From positions 42,331,835-42,395,834 of the forward strand of contig OY744605.1 in assembly GCA_963556255.1 (NCBI GenBank): DNA of 64,000 nt. The letters are read 5' to 3'. The notes under the pieces are model-generated. The model made no database searches. It saw only the letters and a list, made by a program, of their open reading frames with translations, and was not told where the DNA came from. The stretch's first letter is position 1, and each line of letters opens with the position of its first letter. This DNA is from Allolobophora icterica. Lineage: Eukaryota; Annelida; Clitellata; Crassiclitellata; Lumbricidae. Below, in pieces: positions 42,401 through 52,704 of this stretch. The translations under genes were made by a program, and so were the position numbers.

Positions 42401-45400
42401 ATGTATCTGGGAATTTATATGCGCCTCTCACTGTGCGAACTACTCAGAGGCGCTCACAGCGTGGGAGCCTCGCGGAAACAGAAAATACTTTAAACGATGA
42501 AGAACAGAGAGAGAAACTAGTAAGTAGAGTCCCACGGATTACCAAGGGAAGATTCTCCGTTCCGCCATCAGCATTGAAACCGCCCTCCATCCTCCTCCAC
42601 CTCCTCAAGTTCCTCTATCTATCACCCCCGGGCTTTCCACTCAAAATTGAAGTCCTCACCTTTTAAAGTACTCCTACCCTGACTCCGCCTTCCAATTATT
42701 CTCGCCCTAAACGACACCCGCCTTGACTGCTGCTCTGCCTCCTCTCTTGATCTGTCCCTCTGGAAACCGGCCTCTTGCCTCTTTTGGACTACATATTGGA
42801 TAAACCCCCTCTAATTTGATTTGGCCGTCTGGAAACCGGATTCGGACCTCATTTGGACCATTCTAAGGAAAACCCCTCTGATTTGATTTGGCCTTCTGGA
42901 AACCGGACTCGGACCTCTTTTGGACTACTCTGTGGAAAACCCACTCTGATTTGACGTAGAGCTCGTGAATAGGCTGGTGCCCTGCGCTTGACCTTCGAGT
43001 GACACTTTAGAAGTTTGGAGATTACGATTACGTCACACCATGTTATGACAGACTTCCTAATAGCCAATTACAATCCTCTGGATGTATTATTTCTGGAAAC
43101 TGAGTAAGCACACCATGCATGACGAGAGCGGAGATGCGTACTTTAGATGTTGTGCTTTGTCGTGTTTGTTGAGGTTCGTCGTGCGATGGGCGATCGTGGA
43201 ACTGGCGCACAATCAATACACGGTATGCGAAGATTCTGGATCTGTCTCTATTAAGATCGTTCGACGTGGACTGACAACAAATCGTGTCACTGCCAACGTT
43301 CGAACCAAACAACTGTCAGCCAAACAGGGCGATGACTTTGTTCCCCCAACGGACGGAGCTCTTGTCTTTGAACCAGGCCGGTATATCTTACACATATCAT
43401 CCTGGTCCATACGAAACGAATTTCCTATCATATATCGGTAATGGGATGTTGTGTAAAGAATACATGTAGAGTATATAGTGCAGTATCAAAGCATAGGTAC
43501 TCATTACATCATAACATATAATATATATATATATATATATATTAAACATAGGCTATTTTCTTTCCGAATGGTATAATATAACATATGGTATAATATATAT
43601 TATATATATTATATCATATGTAGGCCTAAGCCTCCGTGTGAATTCATTGTAAATTAGGCATATGAATTAAACGCACATGTACTTAATGCATGTGCACCTG
43701 TGAATGTGTGGTGTGAGTGTGGTGTCGTGGTAGTATAAAGGTCTGTGTAACGGAAAGAAAATAGCCTATGTTTAATTAGAGGGATAATTGGCTTTCCTGG
43801 GATGCAGCGGCTGGAACGGACGGATGGGAAATTGCGTTGGCTGTCATAAACAAACATGGCCTTACCTACCGACTGACAGGAAATTCTGTGTTAGAATGAA
43901 AATATGTTGGAAAATGTGTTGGAAAATATGTGAGGGCTGCACGTGGTCAAACAATCAGAGTCATATCTTGACCATACAGGTCATCTTTTTATTCAGAAAA
44001 ATGCGACGAAGTGATTAACAGAATGATTATGACGACTACGACGATGTTGATGACGATGATGACGATAGTCAAGATTACTATGATGACGACGATTACGGTG
44101 ACAACAACGATGAGAACGAGGAGGTTGCAGAGGAGTAAGAGGAGGTGGAGGAGGAGGAGAGGAGGAGGAAGACGACGACGACGACGACGAGTTGGTGGTG
44201 GTGGTAGTGATGATGTTATCAAGATTAATATGGCAGAATGAGATGGTAGCGATGGTGGTTGTCAAGATGACTATGGCAACGACAAGGAGGAGGAGGAGGA
44301 GGAGGAAGAGGAGGAGGAGGAGGGAGAAGAGTAGAAGGAGGAGGAGGAGGAGGAGGAGGAGGAGGAGGAGGAGATGGTATTTGTGGTGGCAATCAATATG
44401 ATTTTGGCAACGGGGAGAAAGAGGAGGAGGACGAAAAGGAGGAGGAGGAGGAGAGGAGGAGGAGGAGGAGGAGCAGACATGAATTGTAACGACGACGACA
44501 ATAATTGTGATGATGACCAATGCCAATTGTTTTGAGGTGTGTTTGTAGGTAGGGGTTTATTTGGGTGACTTGTGATGTGCGTGGGTGTCTTTTCTAGGTG
44601 TGACGGAGTTGTTTTGGACGATAGAAATTGTGAACGATCGTTTAGAGGCTGAGTCGAATGAGAAATTCAAGGTTCTGCTTCGTAATGCCAACCAGGCCGT
44701 TCTCGGCAACACAAGCAAGGCAGTTGTACATCTCGTCAACGTGGAACACGGTCAGCACGCCTTATTTAACCTATCTTGATTATTTTAGCATTAACTGCTT
44801 ACAGCTAATTTAATGTTTAATGGGCATCTAACCTAGGCGATGTACTTCAAACGGCGCTATCTTAGTTGCCTACATAAACACCTGCATTGAACAGACAGGC
44901 AAGTGGTCTTCCTAATTCTTTCATCACACGTAAAATGGCTTTGCTTGGACGAAAGCTGTTCGACAGTCAAATGCCGACTTGATTTTTTAACGAGTTAACT
45001 AGTGAAAATACCCCAATGTTACACTTATTTTCGCATTTTTGACAGACGACAATTGGAGTTCCTGAATTATGTGACAGCAACGCTGGACGAAAGCTATTCA
45101 ATAGAACTATTCGCCTGAATTTAACTGATAAAACTATTTTGGGAACTTATGTGCAATCTTGGCACATAAGTGTTCTTCTAAGTAACCATGCATTCAGGCT
45201 GTCACTTAGCCAGCCAACCATGCCGGTTGAAGGTGATAGGCCTCCTAACAGAGTTAAGGAGATAGGTATGCGCTTGCATGACTTGACAAAACATTGTGTC
45301 CTGTAAATAATAATTAAATCATTAGGCCTATTCGTCAAGAGGATTTAGTCGATGGTTGTCACGTGTATGCGTGCGCCCAATGGCGTGGACATTTTGTATC

Positions 45401-48400
45401 CCTCTACTGTACAACACTGCTTGTATACAGCGCTTCTGAGAGGTTTTCACAGATGCGCTGTATAAAAACCCAGATATTTATATATATATACATACATACA
45501 TACATACATACATACATGATAGTCCTGCATAGCTAAGCAAAACCGAGAGAGAGACAAAGGCATAGACTTACGATTATGTGAAAGACATCCAACCATGCAG
45601 ACAACAGTCACAGATAATGAAACATATAGACATGGAAGCATTGTGGAATATGCCGTTTAAATGAATACGGAGTCCAATTCGATTGAATGGTAATTTTAAA
45701 GGACGCTGTGAGTTTGACGAATCGCCGCTCAGCAGAGGAATTTCGTCCAGCGAACGAGAAACTTCAAAAGCTTTCGGAAGACATAAGGTCGAGGTATATT
45801 GTTTGCTAACTAATCTGTTGCACAATACAACATTATAATTGCTACATGAATTCTTATTGCGACATTATAAGGAAAACCTCATCTCTACGTCCGTCTATCA
45901 GGCATATGTTTGTCCTTCTTGCTTCTGTGTGTGTGTGTGTCTGTGACAGTCTGTCTGTCTGTCTGTCTGTGCCTATAGCACCCATTCATCTCCATTGCTG
46001 TCTTTCTGCCTGCGTATCTGTGCAATGCGAAGTTTTAGATACATTAAAGATCATGGCTACAAATGACCGATCAGTAGCATAAACGCTAACGGACTTTTAA
46101 ACAATACTAGCGATTTCATCAGTAATAATAGGCTGTCGCACAAAGTGTAGCCCATCAAGGGCCTATCAAGGGCGTTTAGAAAACTCAACGGGATATAGGA
46201 ACGATGGCACGTACGTCAACACAGTGTCACGTAGTGAAATAGTAAAAAAGTTAAACGCTATGCAACAAGTCAAAGCTTACTTAGCTAGTATAATGTCTTG
46301 TTTAAATCAATTTAAAGTTTGTTGGCTTTTCTTATTTTCATTCTAGTTTATCAAGCCGCAAATTTCATTCTGTAGCCTACCAATTGCAACAATTAAATAT
46401 TCGTCTACATCGAAAGTAAGAAATACCATCAGCTCTCCTTTTTTTCTAGTTGTTATTATTGGTAAATTATCTTAGGATTCGTACGATGATGAAGCATTTG
46501 AGGGATTCGGAGAAGAGGAGGATGACGATTACCTCGATAATACAGGACCATACTTAGGTGGCGATCTGACCTTTGACACGCCAAGGGTCAAGGGGTCACG
46601 CACCCAGAAGCAGAACAGGCCAAGAGATACGACGATAAGTCGAAGGAAATGGAAGGATGAAGAGGAAAATGACGATGATGATGATGGCAGTGATGATGAG
46701 GGTGTCGTTAGAGGTGACTGGAAACTAGGATATCGGAAGCGCTCCCAGTTCGAGGGATTGACGACGAAGAAGAAGAGTAAGACGGAACATCCGCTGCAGA
46801 AGTACCGGAAGGGAGGAAGGGTGCGAGGGAATCGTGGTGGAAAGGGAAAGGAGACGCTTATATTCGATGACGACTTCCGACAAGAAAGTGGGAGAAGGAA
46901 GGAACCAACAACCACAACCATCTCAACCACGACAACCATACAGGAGATACCTGGAGCGGTAGGACTTCGAATATCTCTGCTCTTAACATGGTCCGAATAA
47001 CTATTTAGTAACTACCATAGGCGTAATTTGTGGGGGTACGAGGGGTACCTGTACCCATACTTTTTGGGCTGGGGGTACCGTATACCACACTTTTAAACAA
47101 TGCCTATCAATATTTTATTATTGAGCCTTCCCAGAGATCGTAGTCTCCGTCTTGCTTCGTGTATGTAAGAAATTGGTACCCCCCACTTTTTACACCAAAG
47201 TTACGCCTCTGGTAACTACTACAACAAAAACTTCAAAGGACTAACAGCCTTATCATTAACAACATCACCGAACTCAATAAAAACAACTGCAACAACATCA
47301 TCATGGTTCTTTGGTTTAGCAATATGGATTGCTCTTTTCCTTGTATAGCCTACGCTCTTGCCAAGGTGTCAGCCCTCACAGATTCCAACCACAAACTGTC
47401 CCGTGTGTTCGTGATATTGGTATTACACCTATGATAGTAACTACTACAATAAAAAGTTCAAATGACTAACAGCCTTATTATTAACAACATCACCGAATTC
47501 AACATTAACAACTGCAACAACATCATGGCTGTTTGGGTTAGCACTAGGGATTGTTCTTTTCCTTGTATACGCTCTTACCAAGGTGTCAGCCCTCACAGAG
47601 TCCAACCACAAACTGTCCCGTATGTTCGTGATATTGGTAAGCGCATTCTTTGATTACAGTTCGTACCGCAGGAGTGTACGCGTGACACGAAGGGACTGTT
47701 GTACTTCGACCTGTTGTCGTCGAAGATGCACCGATGCAACGGACAACGATGGGAGCCCTGGGGATGGGGAGCCGGAGATGGGTACCAGTACACGGCTCTA
47801 CTCAAGGACGCAGCCGGGTCAGATCAGGACGAAGAAGAAAGTCCACCTCCTCCTGTTCCTCCTCCGCCTCCAGAACATCCCCTGCCTACTCCTAACCCCT
47901 CTGGAAGATCGTCACAAGCCCCTCATGAATCGTCATCTAGACCGAAAAACCAAAAGAAGACCTGCCGCTCAGGTAATTCAACTGTCACTCTCCTACGGTA
48001 TACGTATGTAAGTATAGATGTATATGTGAATGTATGTATGCGTGCATTTATGTATGTATGTACGCATGTATGTATCTATGCAAGTATGTGTTTAATTGTG
48101 TATGTATGTATGCATGTATGTATGCATGCATGCATGTTTGTATGAATGTGTATGTAGGTATGCATGTATATATGTACGTAGGTATGCATGTATGTATGTA
48201 CGTATGTATATATATATATGCATGTATACTATGTATTATGTATGTATGCATGTACGTATGTAGGTCTATGCTTGTATGTATGTATGTATGCATGCATGTA
48301 TGCATGTGTGTATGTATACAGGTATGTACCTATGCATGTACGTACGTACGTATATATATATGTATGTGGCTGAGCATATATGACGCCTTCTTTCAAAAAC

Positions 48401-48906
48401 CTGTAAAAGGCGGTAAGACTTCCGTTGATGTTTCAGGTTGGTCTGTCTATGGAGAATCTTGTTATCGGTTGGGAGCCGAGAGGACGACCTGGAACGACGC
48501 AGAGTTCGGCTGCAGGAGAGACGGAGGACACTTGACAGACGTCCAGTCGAGGGATCACCTGCGCTGGCTCTCGCAGATCGCCAGAGGATCAAACTTCTGG
48601 ATCGGTGAGAACTCATCTCCCTCTCCCCAGGGCGTCTGTAGCAAATGAAACGAAACTATTTATCGTAATCTCGTAATCGTAATCTCCAAAAGTCTAAAAC
48701 GCCACTCGAAGGCCAAGCGCTGGGCACCAGCCTATTCACGAGCGCTTCGTCAAATCAGAGGGGTTCTCCAAAGAGTAGTCCAAAGGAGGTCCGAGTCCGT
48801 ACATACATACATACATACATACGTTAGTACATACGTGCATGCATTTATGCCTACATGCATAAATACGTACATGCGTGCATGCATGTATACATATATATAT
48901 ATATAG

Positions 48907-48937
<31 letters not shown>

Positions 48938-49529
48938 CATACATACATACATACATACATACATACATACATACATACATACATACATACATACATACAT
49001 ACATACATACATACATACATAGGCCTACATACATACATACATGTGTTCAGCGGTACTATAAGCGAAGATGTGACAATTCGACTGTAGTCGAAGCGTAACT
49101 GCGACGCCCACGATAACTACTTAATGACATCGTCGTTGTCATCATCGTCGTCATCATCATCATCGTTACCTTAGCAACCCTTTAGTGGCACAGATGTAGT
49201 CACAATTTGGCATAATCATCATCTCTACTAAAACTGGTGTTCGACAAATAGAGGCGCAACATCATCAGCATTTGTTTACTGTAGGTCTGACCGACAAGCA
49301 GTCTCCCGGCGTCTGGCGTTACACTTGGGGCGCTGTATCCCCCCTATTCTTCAACTGGCGTCGCGCCTACCCGCGTCTCAACGGTCGTCGTAGCAACTGC
49401 GTCATGGTGCGTAAGAACCTCGAGTGGATGAACAAAGCGTGTGACTCGGGCAGGGCCAACTTCATCTGCATACAACCCCAGGCCCAACGCGCACGCAGAC
49501 AGCCCTACCTCAGGCTCGTCAACCAGTGA
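36146..49529 (+). CDS. FREM1: FREM1-like extracellular matrix protein, 10 exons
   Basis: Exons: 36146-36409, 37047-39298, 39602-42256, 43174-43376, 44598-44750, 45702-45787, 46476-46958, 47660-47972, 48437-48604 and 49285-49529. Together they make 6822 nt, 2273 residues plus stop, close to vertebrate FREM1 length. The order is: a hydrophobic N-terminal signal segment (about 12-30); a unique N-terminal region with VGKxxPQVFDC; 12 CSPG (NG2-type) repeats (about 275-1724); one Calx-beta domain (1724-1842); an acidic then basic linker with RGD (1950-1952); a Cys/Trp motif (CNGxxWxPW); and a C-terminal C-type lectin domain (2137-2260). The family is secreted to basement membranes, where FRAS1, FREM1 and FREM2 support epithelial adhesion. 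Within the FRAS/FREM family the lectin domain is specific to FREM1. All splice phases agree. Intron 4 needs a GC donor, and exon 6 is supported only by phase and one conserved Cys. CAG|GG just before the ATG suggests an upstream 5' UTR exon. Confidence 0.9.
37047..39298 (+). CDS. FREM1: FREM1-like exon 2: N-terminal region, CSPG repeats 1-5
   Basis: Residues 89-839. The acceptor GCTCAG leads into VFDCRFKPN, and the donor CATCAG|GTCTGT splits an Arg codon. It holds the N-terminal unique region and then CSPG repeats, each with a hydrophobic start, an FTxxDI-like strand, Y-x-H/P-x-G and an ILPVDD-type ending. The fifth repeat continues into exon 3. Confidence 0.93.
39602..42256 (+). CDS. FREM1: FREM1-like exon 3: CSPG repeats 5-12
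   Basis: Residues 839-1724. It starts YIHNGSEDVEDGF, which completes repeat 5, and ends NNGPDDVFR, where the Arg codon is split by the donor TTTCAG|GTAATG. Seven further repeats follow, recognisable by FTQxDI, YxHxGxE and FxxxDG motifs. A single 2.65-kb exon without stops is strong coding evidence. Confidence 0.95.
42544..42662 (+). mobile_element. CR1/L2-type fragment in intron 3
   Basis: This matches the C-terminal end of the retrotransposon fragment at 63350-63445, sharing CTCCTCC, TTCCTCTATCTATCA and CCCCGGGCTTTCCACTC. It lies in intron 3 of the FREM1-like gene. A GCGCCTCTCACTG/CAGAGGCGCTCAC hairpin precedes it at 42422-42456. Confidence 0.65.
43174..43376 (+). CDS. FREM1: FREM1-like exon 4: first half of Calx-beta
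   Basis: Residues 1724-1792. The acceptor GTTGAG completes Arg and continues FVVRWAIVELAHNQYTVCE, the usual first strand of the FRAS/FREM Calx-beta domain, up to LVFEPG. The best frame-preserving donor is CCAG|GCCGGT, a GC site. The nearby GT (43380) would shift the frame of exon 5. Confidence 0.75.
44024..44480 (+). repeat. Purine-rich GAN triplet tract in intron 4
   Basis: GAC/GAT triplets (44025-44120) grade into several GAG/GGA runs up to about 44475, with strong purine bias on the plus strand. It lies in the GC-donor intron and gives artefactual Arg-rich and Pro/Ser-rich frames. Confidence 0.9.
44598..44750 (+). CDS. FREM1: FREM1-like exon 5: second half of Calx-beta
   Basis: Residues 1792-1843. 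The acceptor TTTTCTAG precedes GVTELFWTIEIVNDRLEAE, then NEKFKVLLRNANQAVLG, the classical acidic and glycine positions of the Calx-beta end. The donor is CACG|GTCAGC, phase 1. Confidence 0.85.
45405..45517 (+). mobile_element. Retrotransposon-type 3' end in intron 5
   Basis: CAGCGCTTCTGAGAGG and GATGCGCTGTATAAAAAC are followed by (TA)n and (CATA)n. This is the 3' hairpin plus tail arrangement seen on CR1/L2 copies elsewhere in the window. Confidence 0.5.
45702..45787 (+). CDS. FREM1: FREM1-like exon 6: small linker exon
   Basis: Residues 1843-1871, read as GRCEFDESPLSRG and a Ser/Glu-rich tail. It is needed because exon 5 ends in phase 1 and exon 7 starts in phase 0. This 86-bp segment has AAAG and AAG|GTCGAG sites and makes exactly that phase change. 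A single Cys after Gly at this place is also found in vertebrate FREM1. The splice signals are mediocre. Confidence 0.55.
46476..46958 (+). CDS. FREM1: FREM1-like exon 7: acidic/basic linker with RGD
   Basis: Residues 1872-2032. The acceptor ATCTTAG opens on DSYDDEAFEGFGEEEDDDY. A second acidic run is followed by VVRGDWK (RGD at 46710-46718), a basic region rich in Lys/Arg/Gly, and a Thr-rich end. RGD in this linker is known to mediate integrin adhesion of vertebrate FREM1 (QBRICK). Confidence 0.8.
47016..47211. mobile_element. hAT-like MITE in intron 7, TSD gtaactac
   Basis: This is a 196-bp element with ends CATAGGCGTAA and TTACGCCTCTG, flanked by the exact 8-bp duplication gtaactac (47008-47015 and 47212-47219). 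GGGGTACC units repeat inside. It lies between exons 7 and 8 and has no coding capacity. Confidence 0.87.
47212..47640 (+). repeat. Diverged 225-bp tandem duplication, intron 7
   Basis: Copy 1 (47212-47436) and copy 2 (47437-47640) share long blocks such as CAAGGTGTCAGCCCTCACAG and TTCGTGATATTGGTA, with point changes and small indels. Copy 2 ends 20 bp before exon 8. Copy 1 has TATAGCCTACGC where copy 2 has TATACGC. Confidence 0.85.
47660..47972 (+). CDS. FREM1: FREM1-like exon 8: Cys/Trp motif and Pro-rich linker
   Basis: Residues 2033-2137. The acceptor GATTACAG is followed by FVPQECTRDTKGLLYFD, then CNGQRWEPWGWG, which parallels the pre-lectin motif of vertebrate FREM1. An acidic and proline-rich linker and a final Cys follow. 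The donor is TCAG|GTAATT, phase 1. Confidence 0.85.
48000..48366 (+). repeat. Degenerate (TATG)n tract, intron 8
   Basis: About 365 bp of TATG/CATG/TACG tetranucleotide variants between exons 8 and 9. The MYVC reading frames here are artefacts. Confidence 0.93.
48437..48604 (+). CDS. FREM1: FREM1-like exon 9: lectin domain, first half
   Basis: Residues 2137-2193. The acceptor TGTTTCAG precedes GWSVYGESCYRLG, then WNDAEFGCRRDGGHLTDV and FWIG, the conserved first half of a C-type lectin-like domain including its first two Cys. The donor is ATCG|GTGAGA, a strong match. Confidence 0.93.
48780..49046 (+). repeat. (CATA)n microsatellite, intron 9
   Basis: Two CATA arrays (48799-48822 and 48908-49043) are joined by degenerate CATG/TACG sequence. 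They lie between the two lectin exons. Confidence 0.95.
49285..49529 (+). CDS. FREM1: FREM1-like exon 10: lectin domain end and stop
   Basis: Residues 2193-2273. The acceptor TACTGTAG leads into GLTDKQSPGVWRYTWG, then NCVMV, EWMNKAC and NFIC, the last conserved Cys set of the lectin fold. The EPN/QPD and WND calcium-binding motifs are absent. A short Arg-rich tail ends at TGA (49527-49529). An ATTAAA at 49701 could be the polyadenylation signal. Confidence 0.93.
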
Positions 49530-50111
49530 ATGAACTCTGACCTCTGCATACAAAACTGATAATTATCGTCTTCTTGTTTCGTGCGTTTTACTCGTAAGAT
49601 GTCGTCACGAACGACCTTCTTTGTTCTCAGACAATGTATTTTTGTGAAGATCTACGTAACACTGGCGTAAACTTATCTCAACAATTATAGATGGTTCGAA
49701 ATTAAACTTATCGTCCTCAGCATTAGGATCTCTCCCCACTCTAACGGGTGAATTGGTTCACTGAACGAGGAAAGCTATTCACTAAGTAATGACACACCTT
49801 GATCGTTTTTAAAGTAACTGGGGAAAATAGTAAGATGGCTGAAACTCGATCATCACCAACATTATTTAGCTACTCCTGTCAAATTGCACTGCAGAAGTTT
49901 ACGCCTTCCTGCTCAGTAAAAAATACAATTTGCGGAGTTTGAACTGCGAAAGAAGATGCAGGGGCGCTCTCACACTTGATTTGGATAAATTCCACTGATA
50001 ATATTTTAAAAGGGATCGATTCGTTTTGGAACTTTATCTGTGCATGATGAACTGTTGAATAAGCACGATAGAACAGTGTAATATCGAAAGAAGTGATAGG
50101 CTACGAAGTAG

Positions 50112-50186
50112 GGAGTAGTATGCCAGAGTGGATGGAGTGCTCGGCCTGTAACGCGAAGATTCTGGGTTCGATCCTCCAGTCAGGCA
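50112..50186 (+). repeat. tRNA-like (Tyr-like) remnant or SINE head
   Basis: An A-box-like TGCCAGAGTGG, a CTGTAAC loop with a GTA anticodon, and a clear B box GGGTTCGATCC occur with tRNA spacing. The anticodon stem does not pair fully, so it is a tRNA pseudogene or SINE promoter and not a working gene. Confidence 0.5.
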
Positions 50187-50410
50187 GTTACTACATGTGT
50201 AAGGAGCAAGTCCTTCACGCACAGTAGCTCAGCGCCACCTGTAGTATGATCGTGCGTTAACTTCTGAACTTTGGAAGGAGGACAATATCAAATACAGTTG
50301 GATTGTTAGTGTTGTATAATATCCACTGTTTAAGCTTAATGGGGTAGGCCCCTAAGTATAATAACTAAAAGAAAGTGTGTTGTATTCTTGAACAAAACAA
50401 AACAGTTGCA

Positions 50411-50514
50411 GGCCAAGATCCACATGTGGGATGTAAGCAATGTAGGCCCAGATCCACACGTGGGATGTAAACCATGTAGGCCCAGATCCACACGTGGAAT
50501 GTAAACCATGCCCA
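50411..50514 (+). repeat. 34-bp tandem repeat, 3 copies
   Basis: GATCCACACGTGGGATGTAA-type units start at 50417, 50451 and 50485, a period of 34 bp. Each contains the palindrome CCACACGTGG or a near match, with an E-box-like CACGTG core in the last two. Confidence 0.85.
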
Positions 50515-52704
50515 TAATCTTGCTCAAACTTCTGGTAATAATGGTGATACCTTCACCAGTTAAAATCACTTTGAATTCGGAATGTTGTAACTGTCTTGTC
50601 TTCTAGAGCTAAGGCTCTAAACCGAGTTAAACGTCGTCCTAACCTGCCATTGTTCATCTAGTCGTACTAATTAACGTGGTTATCAATAGACCTATTGCCG
50701 AATGTTTTCTCTTATAGCACACGGCAGCAAAGAAAATCTTGGTACAGTAGTAGGCTACTAATGCTGAATATGCTTGTGTAAGACTAACATTCTGTACTCT
50801 GAAAATGAGTACAATTAAGCTGTCTATCCGAATTTTAAATTTCCAGCTTATGCGCAACACGAATCCTTTTCTATCCAACTGTCAACAACCGTGGTTTAAA
50901 TTTGTTATGTTTGTAGCAACAGGGATCTTTCAAAGGTGAATTTCGTTATTAACAGAGCTTGCGTTGAGTTGTGTAAACGAGTAGGTTGCATGTCACCTGG
51001 CTATGATTTATGTGTAGGCGATGACAGCTTGCAGACCAGAAATGATGGACCACTTTTCCTTACTCTAAGTTATGTTGGGCATTCGGTTTCCAACCGTCGT
51101 TTGCGTTGTCAACCTGCATCATCGTTATTTTGGGAATTAAAATAATGGTGTGCCGTTGTTGTTGTTGTTGTTGTTGTATTTAGGTAATTTCGCTTAGCCT
51201 TATTGCAACTAAGTAATAATGTTTTATTTTAGTTTGTAGCCTACTTAGTTACGTTACAATAAATAATAATTTTTACGCCGTATTAGAATACGTATACTCA
51301 CCAGATACAACTCGCTGTGGATAAATGTAATCGTAATTGAAAATTTATATAGCGCCGCTTCTAACGAAATTCATCAGATGTGACCTCGACCTAACAAAGT
51401 GAAACCACGATCGAACCGAATGGCAGAGAGGTCAGTTTGATTCTCCTTACAGATTTAATTTAGTTACAGTTACAGTTATAGTTAATGGTTTTTCATTTAG
51501 TTATAGTAGGCCTAACAGTTATAGTTAGTGTTATTTGTTAGTCATAGTCATAGTCACTGGATTCTTATTTTAGTTAGTACATAGTTACAATAAGGTTAAG
51601 CGAAATTGCCTACAGACGCAGCAGCTGTGCATATTAAGGCAAAATTTAATAAAATGCTTCACAATTATTGGGTTAATTCACAAATCCAAAATCCGAGGCT
51701 AACATAAGCTATTAGTTGTAGCGCAGGCTATAGGCCTACGTTCTCATGTTTGTCGATATTGCACTTTTTATTTTCTTAACGAAAATAAAGATGAATTTTC
51801 GTTAGTGTTATTTTCGCCTAGTTATAGTTAGAGTTAGTGATATTTTGTTGCAGTTATAGTTATCGTTAAGGAAATCATTTATTTTCGTTAACGAACATTT
51901 TCGTTACCGTTAGGCCTATCGTTAATGAGAATAACACCGAGAGAGGTTGACCGTTGAGCAGTTCATGCACATCGCAGATTGTTAGGCAACTTATTCCAGG
52001 AGGATTGGCCGACCACAGCAAGACTTCTCTGTTCTATCGCGGGAGTTCAGGCCTGTTGTGTGGACTATGCAACCAGGTCGAAAATCAATGACAATGGATG
52101 GAAGAGATGCAACTGCCTTGGGATTAGATGGAGCACATCCTGTTAGAAACAGTTATACTGTACAATTTGAGCCTATGCATACTATGCCAGCATTTACATA
52201 GGATTTAGATGGGACCCATAATGGAGTCTATACGGGTCTCGTGTAGAAATATGGGTCCTTTATGGCTTCAGGCTAGCAGAGTATGCATAAAGATCTTAGG
52301 CTCTAAATTCAATACGCTTTTGCACATATATACATGTAACCAGCGCAGCAGCTCACAAATGTAACTTAATATATATATATATATATATGACCAGAGGTAA
52401 GCACGCAGCAAAAATCGATTAAATCTAGACAGCGTGGCTGTATACTTATGCCTTCATGGGTAAATTAGGCTATAATTCGGCCACGAACCCCACTTGATTA
52501 GAGGGGAAAGCCATTAAGATGTCCTCAGACTGGCTTGCGCTAGGGTTACCCACCGAATGTGTGAAGTAAATACGGCAATAACGTGAAAAATGTACAGCCC
52601 ATCTAAATTATTGGGAGGCACGTGTCCCGGCTGCCCCCTAGAGTCTACGCCTATGGTGGCATGACATGAAAATGTTTCACCCTAGTGAACTTCAGGATAT
52701 GTTT

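Larger units (their letters stand above)
49530..52704. other. Gene-free 3' flank with repeat remnants
   Basis: I see no further exon. It contains the tRNA-like remnant at 50110, the 34-bp tandem repeat at 50411, an imperfect inverted repeat (AATTTCGCTTA... at 51186 and ...TAAGCGAAATT at 51597), GTTATAGTTA-rich sequence (51460-51860), and an isolated hAT-like right end (GAGTCTACGCCTATG) at 52640-52654. Confidence 0.45.

Noticed and set aside
43993..44526. 177-residue Ser/Pro-rich minus-strand ORF
   Set aside because: It is the complement of the purine-rich triplet tract in intron 4.
46476..46510. Direct splice of exon 5 to exon 7
   Set aside because: Phase 1 to phase 0 would shift the frame into a stop within five codons, so an extra exon is needed.
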